Assembly: GCA_965370435.1 (NCBI GenBank)
Contig: CBDUUP010000130.1
Location: 1 to 10,598 of the forward strand
DNA: 10,598 bases
From: CBDUUP01 sp965370435
Lineage (GTDB): Bacteria > Chloroflexota > Anaerolineae > Anaerolineales > UBA11579
Direction: 5' to 3'
Positions within the stretch are counted from its first letter, which is position 1. Each line of letters begins with the position of its first letter. Below the pieces are notes generated by a model. That model made no database searches, was not told where the DNA came from, and saw nothing but the letters and a program-made list of their open reading frames with translations. Made by a program: the position numbers and the translations under genes. This document shows positions 4,064-10,598 of the stretch, one piece after another.

Positions 4064-6565
4064 ATGCAATTTCTGCAAAAAATCTTTCATTTGCTGACCG
4101 TCGAACAGGGAGGCATTCTTGCCTACTATTTAGTCTTGTCCTTTGCGGTGATCGCCGCCCTGCAGCAGGCTATAACCCATTGGCGCAGCAGCGAATTTCC
4201 CCAGGCCCGCCGGATGGTGGTCGGTTTATTCCTGCTGTTGGGAATCCGCCTGACTCTATCCCTGATCTCGCTTTTCGCCCTTAATAATTCCACCAACCCC
4301 GACCTGCTCCTGCCGCCGATTGACCGCGCCGCCGCTCTCCTGGACCTGATCCTTATCGTTTGGCTGTGGGCTTTCCCAGAACGTTTGCAGATGGCCGATA
4401 CCGCTACCTGGCTTTTGGCTATCTTCGCCGTGGTTATGGGGGTGATCAGCCTGTTGATCTGGAGATCCCAGGGAACCGGAAGCTATTTCAACGATAGCTG
4501 GATGGAAATTTTCTGGCAGATCATTCCCATCATTGTCGCTGTCGCAGGACAAGCAGCGCTGTACGCCCGGAGGCCGAACGGTTGGGGAACCGGGTTTGTG
4601 ATGCTGCTCATCTTGTCAGGAGGCCATCTCCTGCAGATCATTTCCAACTCGCTGCTCCCTGAATTCACCAGCAACTATCCTGGCGCGGTTCGGTTAGCCC
4701 AGATGGCCTCTTACTCCCTGCTCTACACCTTACCGCAGCGCTTTGCCGAGACTATCGTCCCGCGCAGCGCCACCGTCAGCACCGGCCAAGAACCTTTCGA
4801 AGAGCGCCGCCGCTACAGCACGAATCCCCAGGCTTTCCAAAGATTCTTGCGTCTGGCAAGCATCCGCGAGCCGGTCCAATTTTGCCAATCCCTCACCCAC
4901 CTGATCGCCCAAGCCATGCTCAGCGACATTTGCCTGCTGCTCACTCCCCCGGACGCCAACGGAGATATGGTGATTCAGTGTGGATACGACCTGATCCGGG
5001 AGGAATCGATAACCGGAGGACCCATAGGCAAACATCTGGTTCCGGTGCTCTCGACCGCCTTGCAGCAGGGAAGAGCCTTGCGGCTGCCTGCCAGCAGCAC
5101 CTCCCCCGATCTGGCGGGATTCAAAAAACTTCTGGCCCTGAAAGAACCGGGACACCTCTTGGCGGTCCCCATCGCTCTAGCCAAAGGCAATCCCATTGCC
5201 GCGGTTGTCCTTCTCTCGCCCCATTCGGATAGGTCCTGGACCACCGACGACCAGGCCTATCTCGCCGACGCCTCCGAAGCCCTGGCCAACATCATCATCC
5301 AAATGGCCCAACCCGGGCAGGCTCCGGCCGGACAAGAAGACATGGCAGCCGAACTAGAAAGCCTCCGGCGGCAAGTTGCCGAAGCCCCGCCCCAGGGCGA
5401 AGGCCTGCAAGCCCAACTGCCCCAAATTGAGCAATTCCTGCGGGAGCGAGAAGAACTCCAAGAACGCATTGACACTACCGAACAGTTCCTGGCCCAGGAA
5501 CAAAGCCGCGCCGAAAGCCTGGCCGCCTTGCTGATCACCCAGGATGAAACCGAGGAAATCATCAATCAACTGCGGGCAGAAAATGATGATTTGCAGCAAG
5601 CCTTGTTAGCTATGCGCGACGCTGAACCGGTCAAATCCGACGACTCGGTCGAGTCTGGCGACTCGGTCGAGTCTGGTGACTCGGAAGAGACCCGCAAAGT
5701 CGCAGCCCAACTCCGCCTGGCTTTGAATGAAATAATCGAACTCAATAAGGCTTTGGTAGAGTCTGGCACGCGGCTCCGGGAACTGGAAGCCCAGCCCCCC
5801 CAAATTGCCCCCGCCCAAGGCCCCACCGCCGAACAAGAGGAAGTGATGGCCTCCATCGCCCAGGAACTTCGCCAACCGATGTCTTCCATCACCGGGTACA
5901 CAGAACTGCTCCTGGGTGAATCGGTCGGCATCCTGGGCGCGCTCCAGCGCAAATTCCTCGAGCGGGTCAAGGTATCCACCGAAAGGATGCAATCTCTGAT
6001 AGATGACCTCATCCAAACCTTGTCCCTGGAGGGCGGCGATGTCTCCCTCAACCGGCGGAAGATTGACCTGAACGGTGTAATTGACGACGCCATAACCTAC
6101 ACCAGCGCCCAACTGCGAGAGAAAAACATCTCCCTGCGCGTCGACATGCCCCTCCAACTCCCTCTGATCGAGGCTGATAAAGACGCCATCCATCAGATCA
6201 TCATCCACCTGCTGCAAAATGCTGGAGCCGCCTCTCCAGTGGAAGGCAGGATCATCCTGCGGGCTGCCACCGAAAGCGACGAAGGCCAGGAAGATTTCGT
6301 CCTCATGCAAATAACCGATTCGGGAGGCGGTATCCCAAAAGAGGAGATCGCCCGGGTCTTCTCGCGGCTCTACCGGGCCGACAACCCCCTGATCCAGGGA
6401 GTGGGAGATACCGGCGTTGGACTGTCAATCGCCAAAACTTTGGTGGAAGCCCACGGCGGGCGCATCTGGGTGGACAGCGACATGGGCCAGGGGGCAACCT
6501 TCAGCATCTTATTGCCAACAACCGGCAATAACGCCAGCGGAAACCGAGAAGGGCAATCGGGATGA
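4064..6565 (+). CDS. Seven-helix/GAF/coiled-coil histidine kinase homologue with Gln in place of the phosphoacceptor His
   Basis: The 833-residue protein has about seven N-terminal membrane helices (roughly 18-35, 52-73, 86-103, 113-133, 147-167, 175-193, 206-222) and a GAF-like sensor domain (about 260-413). A long Gln/Glu-rich coiled coil follows (about 425-578), then a HisKA-like dimerisation domain (593-658) and a HATPase_c domain (about 698-819). The ATP-binding boxes look intact: N box HLLQNA (Asn719), DSGGGIP (Asp752) and GVGDTGVGLSIAK (779-791). The H box reads SIAQELRQPMSSITGY, so residue 600 (codon CAG, 5861-5863) is Gln where autokinases have His. Canonical His autophosphorylation is therefore not expected; it may be a regulatory pseudokinase or act with a partner. 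No response regulator is nearby. It is the first gene of the operon and overlaps the next by ATGA. The start at 4064 is set by the promoter and GAGGA site just upstream. Confidence 0.93.
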   Translation: MQFLQKIFHLLTVEQGGILAYYLVLSFAVIAALQQAITHWRSSEFPQARRMVVGLFLLLGIRLTLSLISLFALNNSTNPDLLLPPIDRAAALLDLILIVWLWAFPERLQMADTATWLLAIFAVVMGVISLLIWRSQGTGSYFNDSWMEIFWQIIPIIVAVAGQAALYARRPNGWGTGFVMLLILSGGHLLQIISNSLLPEFTSNYPGAVRLAQMASYSLLYTLPQRFAETIVPRSATVSTGQEPFEERRRYSTNPQAFQRFLRLASIREPVQFCQSLTHLIAQAMLSDICLLLTPPDANGDMVIQCGYDLIREESITGGPIGKHLVPVLSTALQQGRALRLPASSTSPDLAGFKKLLALKEPGHLLAVPIALAKGNPIAAVVLLSPHSDRSWTTDDQAYLADASEALANIIIQMAQPGQAPAGQEDMAAELESLRRQVAEAPPQGEGLQAQLPQIEQFLREREELQERIDTTEQFLAQEQSRAESLAALLITQDETEEIINQLRAENDDLQQALLAMRDAEPVKSDDSVESGDSVESGDSEETRKVAAQLRLALNEIIELNKALVESGTRLRELEAQPPQIAPAQGPTAEQEEVMASIAQELRQPMSSITGYTELLLGESVGILGALQRKFLERVKVSTERMQSLIDDLIQTLSLEGGDVSLNRRKIDLNGVIDDAITYTSAQLREKNISLRVDMPLQLPLIEADKDAIHQIIIHLLQNAGAASPVEGRIILRAATESDEGQEDFVLMQITDSGGGIPKEEIARVFSRLYRADNPLIQGVGDTGVGLSIAKTLVEAHGGRIWVDSDMGQGATFSILLPTTGNNASGNREGQSG
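5642..5689 (+). repeat. 18-bp in-frame tandem repeat inside the kinase homologue
   Basis: The unit GACTCGGTCGAGTCTGGC starts at 5642, recurs at 5660 with one change, and starts again at 5678 before diverging. Being 18 bp it keeps frame and encodes DSVESG twice, then DSEE. Each full unit contains GACTCG-GT-CGAGTC, itself a perfect inverted repeat. It lies in the acidic linker of the coiled-coil region. Confidence 0.85.
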
Positions 6566-7404
6566 ACGAGAACCGCCGCCAGGCGCTATTAGGCATCCTG
6601 GTTGCCGTGCTCTCTTGTCTGGCCCTCTTTGGAGCGCTGTCCCTGGCATTCTCAGAAGGCGGCGGTACGGGGATCGCCAGGCCCATTATTTTCCCCAGCT
6701 CAACAACCGGGGCTATCGTCTTCACCTTGGCCCCGCCATTCACACTTTCCCCGCAACTTACCCCCACTCAATACGCAAGTCTCACCCCCATACCCACCAG
6801 CGCCAACTGCCCTCCGCCCCTGGGATGGGTGAACGTCCCTGTCCAGCAAGGAGACACGCTCGAATCGCTGGCCCTCACCTACCATACAACCCCTTCCGCC
6901 CTGTCCGCGGCCAACTGCCTGGTCAGTCTCAGCCTAATTCCGGGTTCCTTCCTTTACGTGCCCGCGATACCGACAGCTACGTTCACGCCCCTGTCCAATA
7001 CCTGCGGGCCGCCTCCCTCCTGGATTTTATACACCGTGCAGCCGGGCGACAATCTTTTCAGGTTGAGTCTGGCTTTCGGGGTTTCGGTTGCCGAACTTCA
7101 GTTTGCCAATTGCATTGCGGACGCCTCCGAACTCTACGCCGGTCAGCAAATCTACGTGCCCAACGTCGCCACCCGCACGCCGCCTCCTTCGATCACCGTC
7201 ACCCCCTCCAAGACCTCTCCACCCAAGACTTCCACCCCCTCGGGAACCCCTACGCCCACACCCACCGCCAGCGATACCCCTGTCGCCAGCGACACGCCCA
7301 CACCCACACCGACCCAAACCGAGACGCCAACCCCCACCGATACACCCACACCCACTTCCACGCCAACCCCCACCGCGACCCCAACGGATACACCAACCCC
7401 ATAA
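6562..7404 (+). CDS. Membrane-anchored double-LysM protein with Thr/Pro-rich C-terminal tail
   Basis: The 280-residue protein has an uncleaved-looking N-terminal helix (8-29) and a short Thr/Pro linker. Two LysM modules follow (about 91-135, VQQGDTLESLALTYHTTPSA...LYVP, and 157-200, VQPGDNLFRLSLAFGVSVAE...IYVP). LysM binds N-acetylglucosamine-containing glycans such as peptidoglycan, so the protein is likely exported and wall-bound. Each module is bracketed by two cysteines 36 residues apart (Cys83/Cys119 and Cys148/Cys184) in a CxPPxxW...ANC pattern, suggesting a disulfide per module. Residues 203-280 are almost only Thr, Pro and Ser, a likely extended and possibly glycosylated stalk, oddly placed at the end with no anchor after it. 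The start overlaps the kinase stop (ATGA), with AAGGG eight bases upstream. No enzyme domain is visible. Confidence 0.9.
   Translation: MNENRRQALLGILVAVLSCLALFGALSLAFSEGGGTGIARPIIFPSSTTGAIVFTLAPPFTLSPQLTPTQYASLTPIPTSANCPPPLGWVNVPVQQGDTLESLALTYHTTPSALSAANCLVSLSLIPGSFLYVPAIPTATFTPLSNTCGPPPSWILYTVQPGDNLFRLSLAFGVSVAELQFANCIADASELYAGQQIYVPNVATRTPPPSITVTPSKTSPPKTSTPSGTPTPTPTASDTPVASDTPTPTPTQTETPTPTDTPTPTSTPTPTATPTDTPTP
7190..7401 (+). repeat. Low-complexity C-rich DNA encoding the Thr/Pro tail
   Basis: About 210 bases are built of short ACGCCCACACCCACC-like units coding for (Pro-Thr)n with Ser/Ala/Asp insertions. The plus strand is C-rich and nearly free of G in places. Such DNA easily changes length by slippage, so tail length may vary between strains. 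Confidence 0.7.
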
Positions 7405-7406
7405 CC

Positions 7407-8462
7407 ATGTCCATTCGCAGATGGCTTTTCCTGATTGGTTTTGTTGTGCTATTACCGGCCTGCAATTATCCTGGGTATGCGAACCAGGGGTATGCCCCTC
7501 CGGAGCCTCCGTTGGTAACGGCAGGCCTAAACGCAACCCCCACAGCTACGCCTTTCATGCCGGCTGCTTCCACGGCAATTGAGAATCCGGTCATCTATTC
7601 TTCAACCCAAACGGCCGCGCCGGATGAACCCTGGGGAACCTATCCGGGGCCAACCATCTGGCCGCCTCTGCCTATCCCGCCCCCGGTTGGAATCCTCCCC
7701 CAGCCCAGCGGGCAGACCACCATCTTACTCATGGGTTCCGACCAACGGCCTTACGATGGGGGCTTCCGCACCGACGTGAATTTGCTGCTCACCATTAACA
7801 CCGAGCAGGGTATCGTCAGCTTGACCTCCTTCCCCCGCGACCTCTACGTCTACATCCCCGGCTGGACCATGGAACGGATCAACACCGCCCAGATCCATGG
7901 CGGGTTTCCCGCCAGCGCCCTGACCTTTGAATACAACTTCGGGGTCCGGCCCGACCATTGGGCTCTGATCAATTTCACCGGATTTCAAAATATAATCAAT
8001 GCTCTGGGCGGGATTTACGTTGACGTGGCCTGGCCGCTCACCGACCATCGCGACGGCTACGGTCAATACAGCGTCCCGGCGGGGAGCGTTTACATGGATG
8101 GCGAGACCGCGCTCTGGTACGTGCGTTCCCGGGGCACCTCTAACGATTTTGACCGCACCCGTCGCCAGCAAGAAGTCTTGCAAGCGATCTTCTTCCGGGG
8201 ATTGAGCTTGGATGGGATCCAAAGAGCGCCGGAGCTATATGAGCAGTTCATCCATGCGGTGCAAACCGACCTAACCCTGGGCGACATCCTGCCGCTGCTG
8301 CCCATCGCGGCCCAATTCACCGACACCAGCCGCATCCACCGGTACGCCATCAGCGTCGCTCAAATCACCCCCTGGGTCAACCCCAATACCGGCGCTCAAG
8401 TCCTGCTGCCCAACCGCGAGCTGATCCTGGAGATCATGTACCAGGCGCTCAACATTCAATGA
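7407..8462 (+). CDS. LCP (LytR-CpsA-Psr) family lipoprotein, short form
   Basis: The 351-residue protein starts with a lipoprotein signal peptide (RRW then a hydrophobic core, lipobox LPAC, Cys19). A Pro/Thr-rich linker (about 35-100) and one LCP domain (about 103-290) follow. LCP signature residues are present: GSDQR (Asp112), FRTD (121-123), SFPRD (141-145), RINTA (157-161) and DFDRTRRQQE (247-256), the Asp/Arg set that binds polyprenyl-pyrophosphate glycans. LCP enzymes transfer teichoic acid, capsule or other glycopolymers from lipid carriers to peptidoglycan or protein. Unlike the next gene it ends without a LytR_C domain. The ATG at 7407 is two bases after the LysM gene's stop and gives a perfect signal peptide. 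The same frame is open further upstream, but that part overlaps other genes and is not protein-like. No Shine-Dalgarno is seen, so translation probably depends on coupling. Confidence 0.93.
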   Translation: MSIRRWLFLIGFVVLLPACNYPGYANQGYAPPEPPLVTAGLNATPTATPFMPAASTAIENPVIYSSTQTAAPDEPWGTYPGPTIWPPLPIPPPVGILPQPSGQTTILLMGSDQRPYDGGFRTDVNLLLTINTEQGIVSLTSFPRDLYVYIPGWTMERINTAQIHGGFPASALTFEYNFGVRPDHWALINFTGFQNIINALGGIYVDVAWPLTDHRDGYGQYSVPAGSVYMDGETALWYVRSRGTSNDFDRTRRQQEVLQAIFFRGLSLDGIQRAPELYEQFIHAVQTDLTLGDILPLLPIAAQFTDTSRIHRYAISVAQITPWVNPNTGAQVLLPNRELILEIMYQALNIQ

Positions 8463-9892
8463 GAAACCAAAAACTCTGGCTTGCCCTCCTCCTGATCTTG
8501 ATACTGGCAGGCTGCAACCTGCCAATATCGCCAACCTCCACGCCGGGCCTTTCCATACTGCCGACCGCGCTATGGGTGGACACCCTCACTCCCCTCCCCA
8601 CCGATCCTAACACCCCCACCATCACCTTCACTCCCACAATAACGCCCACGCCAACAATCACACCCACCGCCACCCTCACCCCGTGGCCCCCGCCGATTTT
8701 CGGCGGGGATCATACGCCCGCCACGCCCCTCCCCTCGCCTTATCCGGTGATGGGTAGCGAGGACACCATCAACATCCTCCTCATGGGGTCGGACAGCCGG
8801 GGAAGCGGCGTCTTCCGCACCGACACCCTCATCATCGTCTCAATCCAGCCGGAAAACAATGTTGTCACCCTCATTTCGGTCCCCCGCGACCTCTGGGTCT
8901 ACATCCCCGGCTGGACCATGCAGCGGATCAACGCGGCCTACGCCCACGGCCAAGCGGGTCATTACATCGGCGGCGGTCCGAACTTGCTCAAAGATACCAT
9001 CCTCTACAACCTGGGCATCAGCATAAACTATTACGCCATGATTGATTTCGAAGGCTTTCGCCAAGTCGTGGACACCCTGGGCGGAGTCGAGATCCCCATG
9101 GCCTGCTCCTTCACCGATTGGCATATCATTGACCCTGAGGAAGACCCTCAAGACGAAGAGAATTGGGAACTATACACCGTCGGCCCTGGGCTGGTCCACT
9201 TGGACGGTGAAGAGGCCTTGTGGTACGCCCGCTCGCGGATGAAGTCCAGCGATTTCGACCGGGGGCGGCGGCAGCAGGAGATCATCCGGGCTGTGTACGC
9301 CAAAGGGATGCAGTTGAACGTCATCCCCCGGATCCCCGAACTCTACCTAGAGCTAAGTGATGCTTTTTTCACCGACCTCACCTTGGTGGAATTGCTGCAG
9401 ATGACCCCTATGGCTGTTGAATTGGGCGGCGCACGAATCCGCAGTTATTACGTCAACACCGATGTGGTCAACGGATGGCGCACCCCCGGCGGGGCCAGCG
9501 TGCTGGTACCTGAAAGGGAGCTTCTCATCGCCATGCTCCAAGAAGCCATGTCGCCCCCGGATGACGATGAAGCCCTCCATTTGGAGATCCTGATAGAAAT
9601 TTGGAACGGCACCTACCACGGTAATTGGGACGTATTGGCCGCCGAGCGCTTGAATTACGCCGGCTACCTCACCCAACTGGCCCTGGCTGACCGCCGGAAT
9701 TACAGCCAAACCCTGCTTTACGATTTCACCCTCAACCAGGACCCTCAACAGGCCGCCGCGCTGCTGACCCTCCTCAGGCTTCCCGAATCCAGCCTGGTCA
9801 GCCAACCCACCCCCGGAAGTCCAGTCCAATATCGCTTGATCCTGGGCGAGGATTACAAACCCTGTTTCAATCCCGCCAACATAGACCGGTAA
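8459..9892 (+). CDS. LCP (LytR-CpsA-Psr) family lipoprotein with C-terminal LytR_C domain
   Basis: The 477-residue protein begins with a lipoprotein signal peptide (lipobox LAGC, Cys19). A Thr/Pro stalk (about 42-92) comes next, then an LCP domain (about 103-320) with GSDSR (Asp112), FRTD (119-122), SVPRD (140-144), RINAAYAHG (156-164) and DFDRGRRQQE (265-274). Residues about 373-465 look like a LytR_C domain (LEILIEIWNGTYHGNW...AERLNYAGY...LADRR), common at the end of LytR-type proteins. The predicted role is transfer of a lipid-linked glycopolymer to the wall. It shares IPGWTMxRIN and other blocks with the preceding gene, so the two look like diverged tandem duplicates. It has an extra acidic insert (about 223-236). 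The ATG overlaps the previous stop (ATGA), indicating coupling. It is the last operon gene; no clear intrinsic terminator follows. Confidence 0.94.
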   Translation: MRNQKLWLALLLILILAGCNLPISPTSTPGLSILPTALWVDTLTPLPTDPNTPTITFTPTITPTPTITPTATLTPWPPPIFGGDHTPATPLPSPYPVMGSEDTINILLMGSDSRGSGVFRTDTLIIVSIQPENNVVTLISVPRDLWVYIPGWTMQRINAAYAHGQAGHYIGGGPNLLKDTILYNLGISINYYAMIDFEGFRQVVDTLGGVEIPMACSFTDWHIIDPEEDPQDEENWELYTVGPGLVHLDGEEALWYARSRMKSSDFDRGRRQQEIIRAVYAKGMQLNVIPRIPELYLELSDAFFTDLTLVELLQMTPMAVELGGARIRSYYVNTDVVNGWRTPGGASVLVPERELLIAMLQEAMSPPDDDEALHLEILIEIWNGTYHGNWDVLAAERLNYAGYLTQLALADRRNYSQTLLYDFTLNQDPQQAAALLTLLRLPESSLVSQPTPGSPVQYRLILGEDYKPCFNPANIDR

Positions 9893-9900
9893 GTTTCCCG

Positions 9901-9917
9901 TTCAAGACTATCTTGAA
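9901..9917. repeat. Small hairpin just after the operon
   Basis: TTCAAGA (9901-9907) pairs with TCTTGAA (9911-9917) across a 3-base loop, 8 bases after the last stop codon. No T-run follows, so it is a poor intrinsic terminator; it might protect the mRNA 3' end or be part of a repeat. Its right arm lies in TATCTTGAAAC (9909-9919), the inverse of a sequence at 3908-3918. Confidence 0.4.
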
Positions 9918-9946
9918 ACCGCAAGGGGTTTGAAACGCATATATAC

Positions 9947-9975
9947 TGGACAGAACTCTCCAAAAATGCCATAAT
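9947..9975 (+). promoter_or_regulatory. Promoter of the PAS-domain gene
   Basis: TGGACA (9947-9952) lies 17 bases from CATAAT (9970-9975). Transcription would start near 9982, leaving a leader of about 77 bases that can form a small hairpin (ACCATT 9994-9999 with AATGGT 10008-10013). The spacing is ideal and each box has one mismatch. Confidence 0.55.
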
Positions 9976-10058
9976 TAACTTATGACTTTATGTACCATTG
10001 ACCGGGGAATGGTTCCACGAGACCTCGGTATGTTGGCCTTTAACAAGGACGACCCAGT

Positions 10059-10598
10059 ATGAGCGAACCGAAACGGAAACCCTCAAAAACAAAAACTCCC
10101 GCTCAGCCAGAAAAGCGACTTGAAAAGCTGGAGAACAAACTCCAGGAGAGCGAAGCGCGCTACCAGGCTCTGTTTGAAAACACCAATGATGCAATCGTCA
10201 TCATCAGCCTGGAGGGGAAAAACCTGGATGTCAACCAGCGTTGTGTTGAATTATTCGGTTATACAAAAAAAGAGTTTATCGGAAAGCCGACCCATAAGTT
10301 CTCGGCAAAGGGGGAGGCTTCTGAGACCAAAAAACAATTGGCCCGTTTGTTAGCCGGGGAAAAGCTGCCCCTCTACGAGCGGACTTTCCGTCGAAAGGAT
10401 GGGACCACATTTTCCGGGGAAATCAATATCTCATTAGTACGAGACAATGATGGTAACCCACTCTATTTCCAAAGCGCGTTGCGCGACATCACCGAACGGA
10501 AAGAGGCTGAGGATCATATAAAAGATTCAGAAGAAAGCTATCGAAATATATTTGAACTAGCTCCAGACGGCATCATAACCTTGAATATCAAGGGGACG
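10059..10598 (+). CDS. PAS-domain sensor/signalling protein (5' part, runs off the right edge)
   Basis: The frame is open for 180 codons to the window end. After a basic N-terminus (1-20) and a short helical segment (20-34) comes a complete PAS/PAC unit (about 34-150). It runs from ARYQALFENTNDAIVIIS through GYTKKEFIGK (67-76), RRKDGTTFSGEINIS (111-125) and ALRDITERKEAE (140-151). A second PAS domain starts at SYRNIFELAPDGIIT (160-174). There is no signal peptide or membrane helix, so it is cytoplasmic so far. Tandem PAS units of this kind usually precede a histidine kinase, GGDEF or similar output domain, which lies outside the window. The start is set by AAGGA (10045-10049), nine bases before the ATG at 10059. 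It is separated from the LCP operon by its own promoter. Confidence 0.88.
   Translation, partial: MSEPKRKPSKTKTPAQPEKRLEKLENKLQESEARYQALFENTNDAIVIISLEGKNLDVNQRCVELFGYTKKEFIGKPTHKFSAKGEASETKKQLARLLAGEKLPLYERTFRRKDGTTFSGEINISLVRDNDGNPLYFQSALRDITERKEAEDHIKDSEESYRNIFELAPDGIITLNIKGT

Noticed and set aside
5566..6310. Long minus-strand frames opposite the kinase homologue
   Set aside because: Shadows of the strongly coding plus strand; Ser/Arg-rich or Gly/Asp-rich with no recognisable domain.
6417..7406. Long in-frame extension upstream of the first LCP lipoprotein (would give 681 residues)
   Set aside because: It overlaps the end of the kinase homologue and the whole LysM gene. The extension is Arg/His/Pro-rich nonsense, whereas the ATG at 7407 gives a perfect lipoprotein signal peptide.
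7027..7536. Gly/Trp/Arg-rich minus-strand frames opposite the Thr/Pro tail
   Set aside because: They arise from C-rich Pro/Thr codons read in reverse; several such frames appear opposite the same low-complexity DNA.

Overview
The window looks like chromosomal DNA of a Chloroflexota bacterium, most likely Anaerolineae. This is inferred from style, not from a search: moderately high GC, secreted proteins with long Thr/Pro stalks, Cys-bracketed LysM modules, LCP (LytR-CpsA-Psr) enzymes built as lipoproteins, and intergenic DNA full of short GACT/AGTC hairpins. I see no phage, transposase, CRISPR array or toxin-antitoxin genes.

Left part (1-3800). The window opens with the last codons of a plus-strand gene and a strong terminator, then about 300 bases of hairpin-rich non-coding DNA. 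Everything from 417 to 3830 is read on the minus strand: a TipAL/Mta-like MerR regulator with a 19-bp-spacer promoter holding a perfect palindrome; a membrane glycosyltransferase of the GT39/PMT type, more AT-rich than its neighbours; an initiator tRNA-fMet with its own promoter and terminator; a small membrane/coiled-coil protein that may be a DivIC/FtsB-like divisome protein; and tRNA-Leu(CAG) with promoter and terminator.

Right part (3840-9892). After a spacer carrying an 11-bp inverted repeat, a promoter (TTGTAA-17-TATAAT) drives a tight four-gene plus-strand operon. Its genes are a seven-helix/GAF/coiled-coil histidine kinase homologue, a membrane-anchored double-LysM protein, an LCP lipoprotein, and a second, longer LCP lipoprotein with a LytR_C domain. 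The junctions are ATGA overlap, 2-nt gap, ATGA overlap. The kinase homologue has Gln where the phosphoacceptor His should be, while its ATP-binding boxes look intact.

Far right (9893-10598). A second promoter with a good ribosome binding site starts a PAS-domain signalling protein that runs off the window end.

How it may fit together (inference): the four-gene operon joins a membrane sensor with a degenerate phosphoacceptor, a peptidoglycan-binding LysM protein and two enzymes that attach glycopolymers to the cell wall. It could be an envelope-sensing and wall-decoration module. The minus-strand GT39 enzyme, which would use lipid-linked sugars, could be related in function but is not in the operon.
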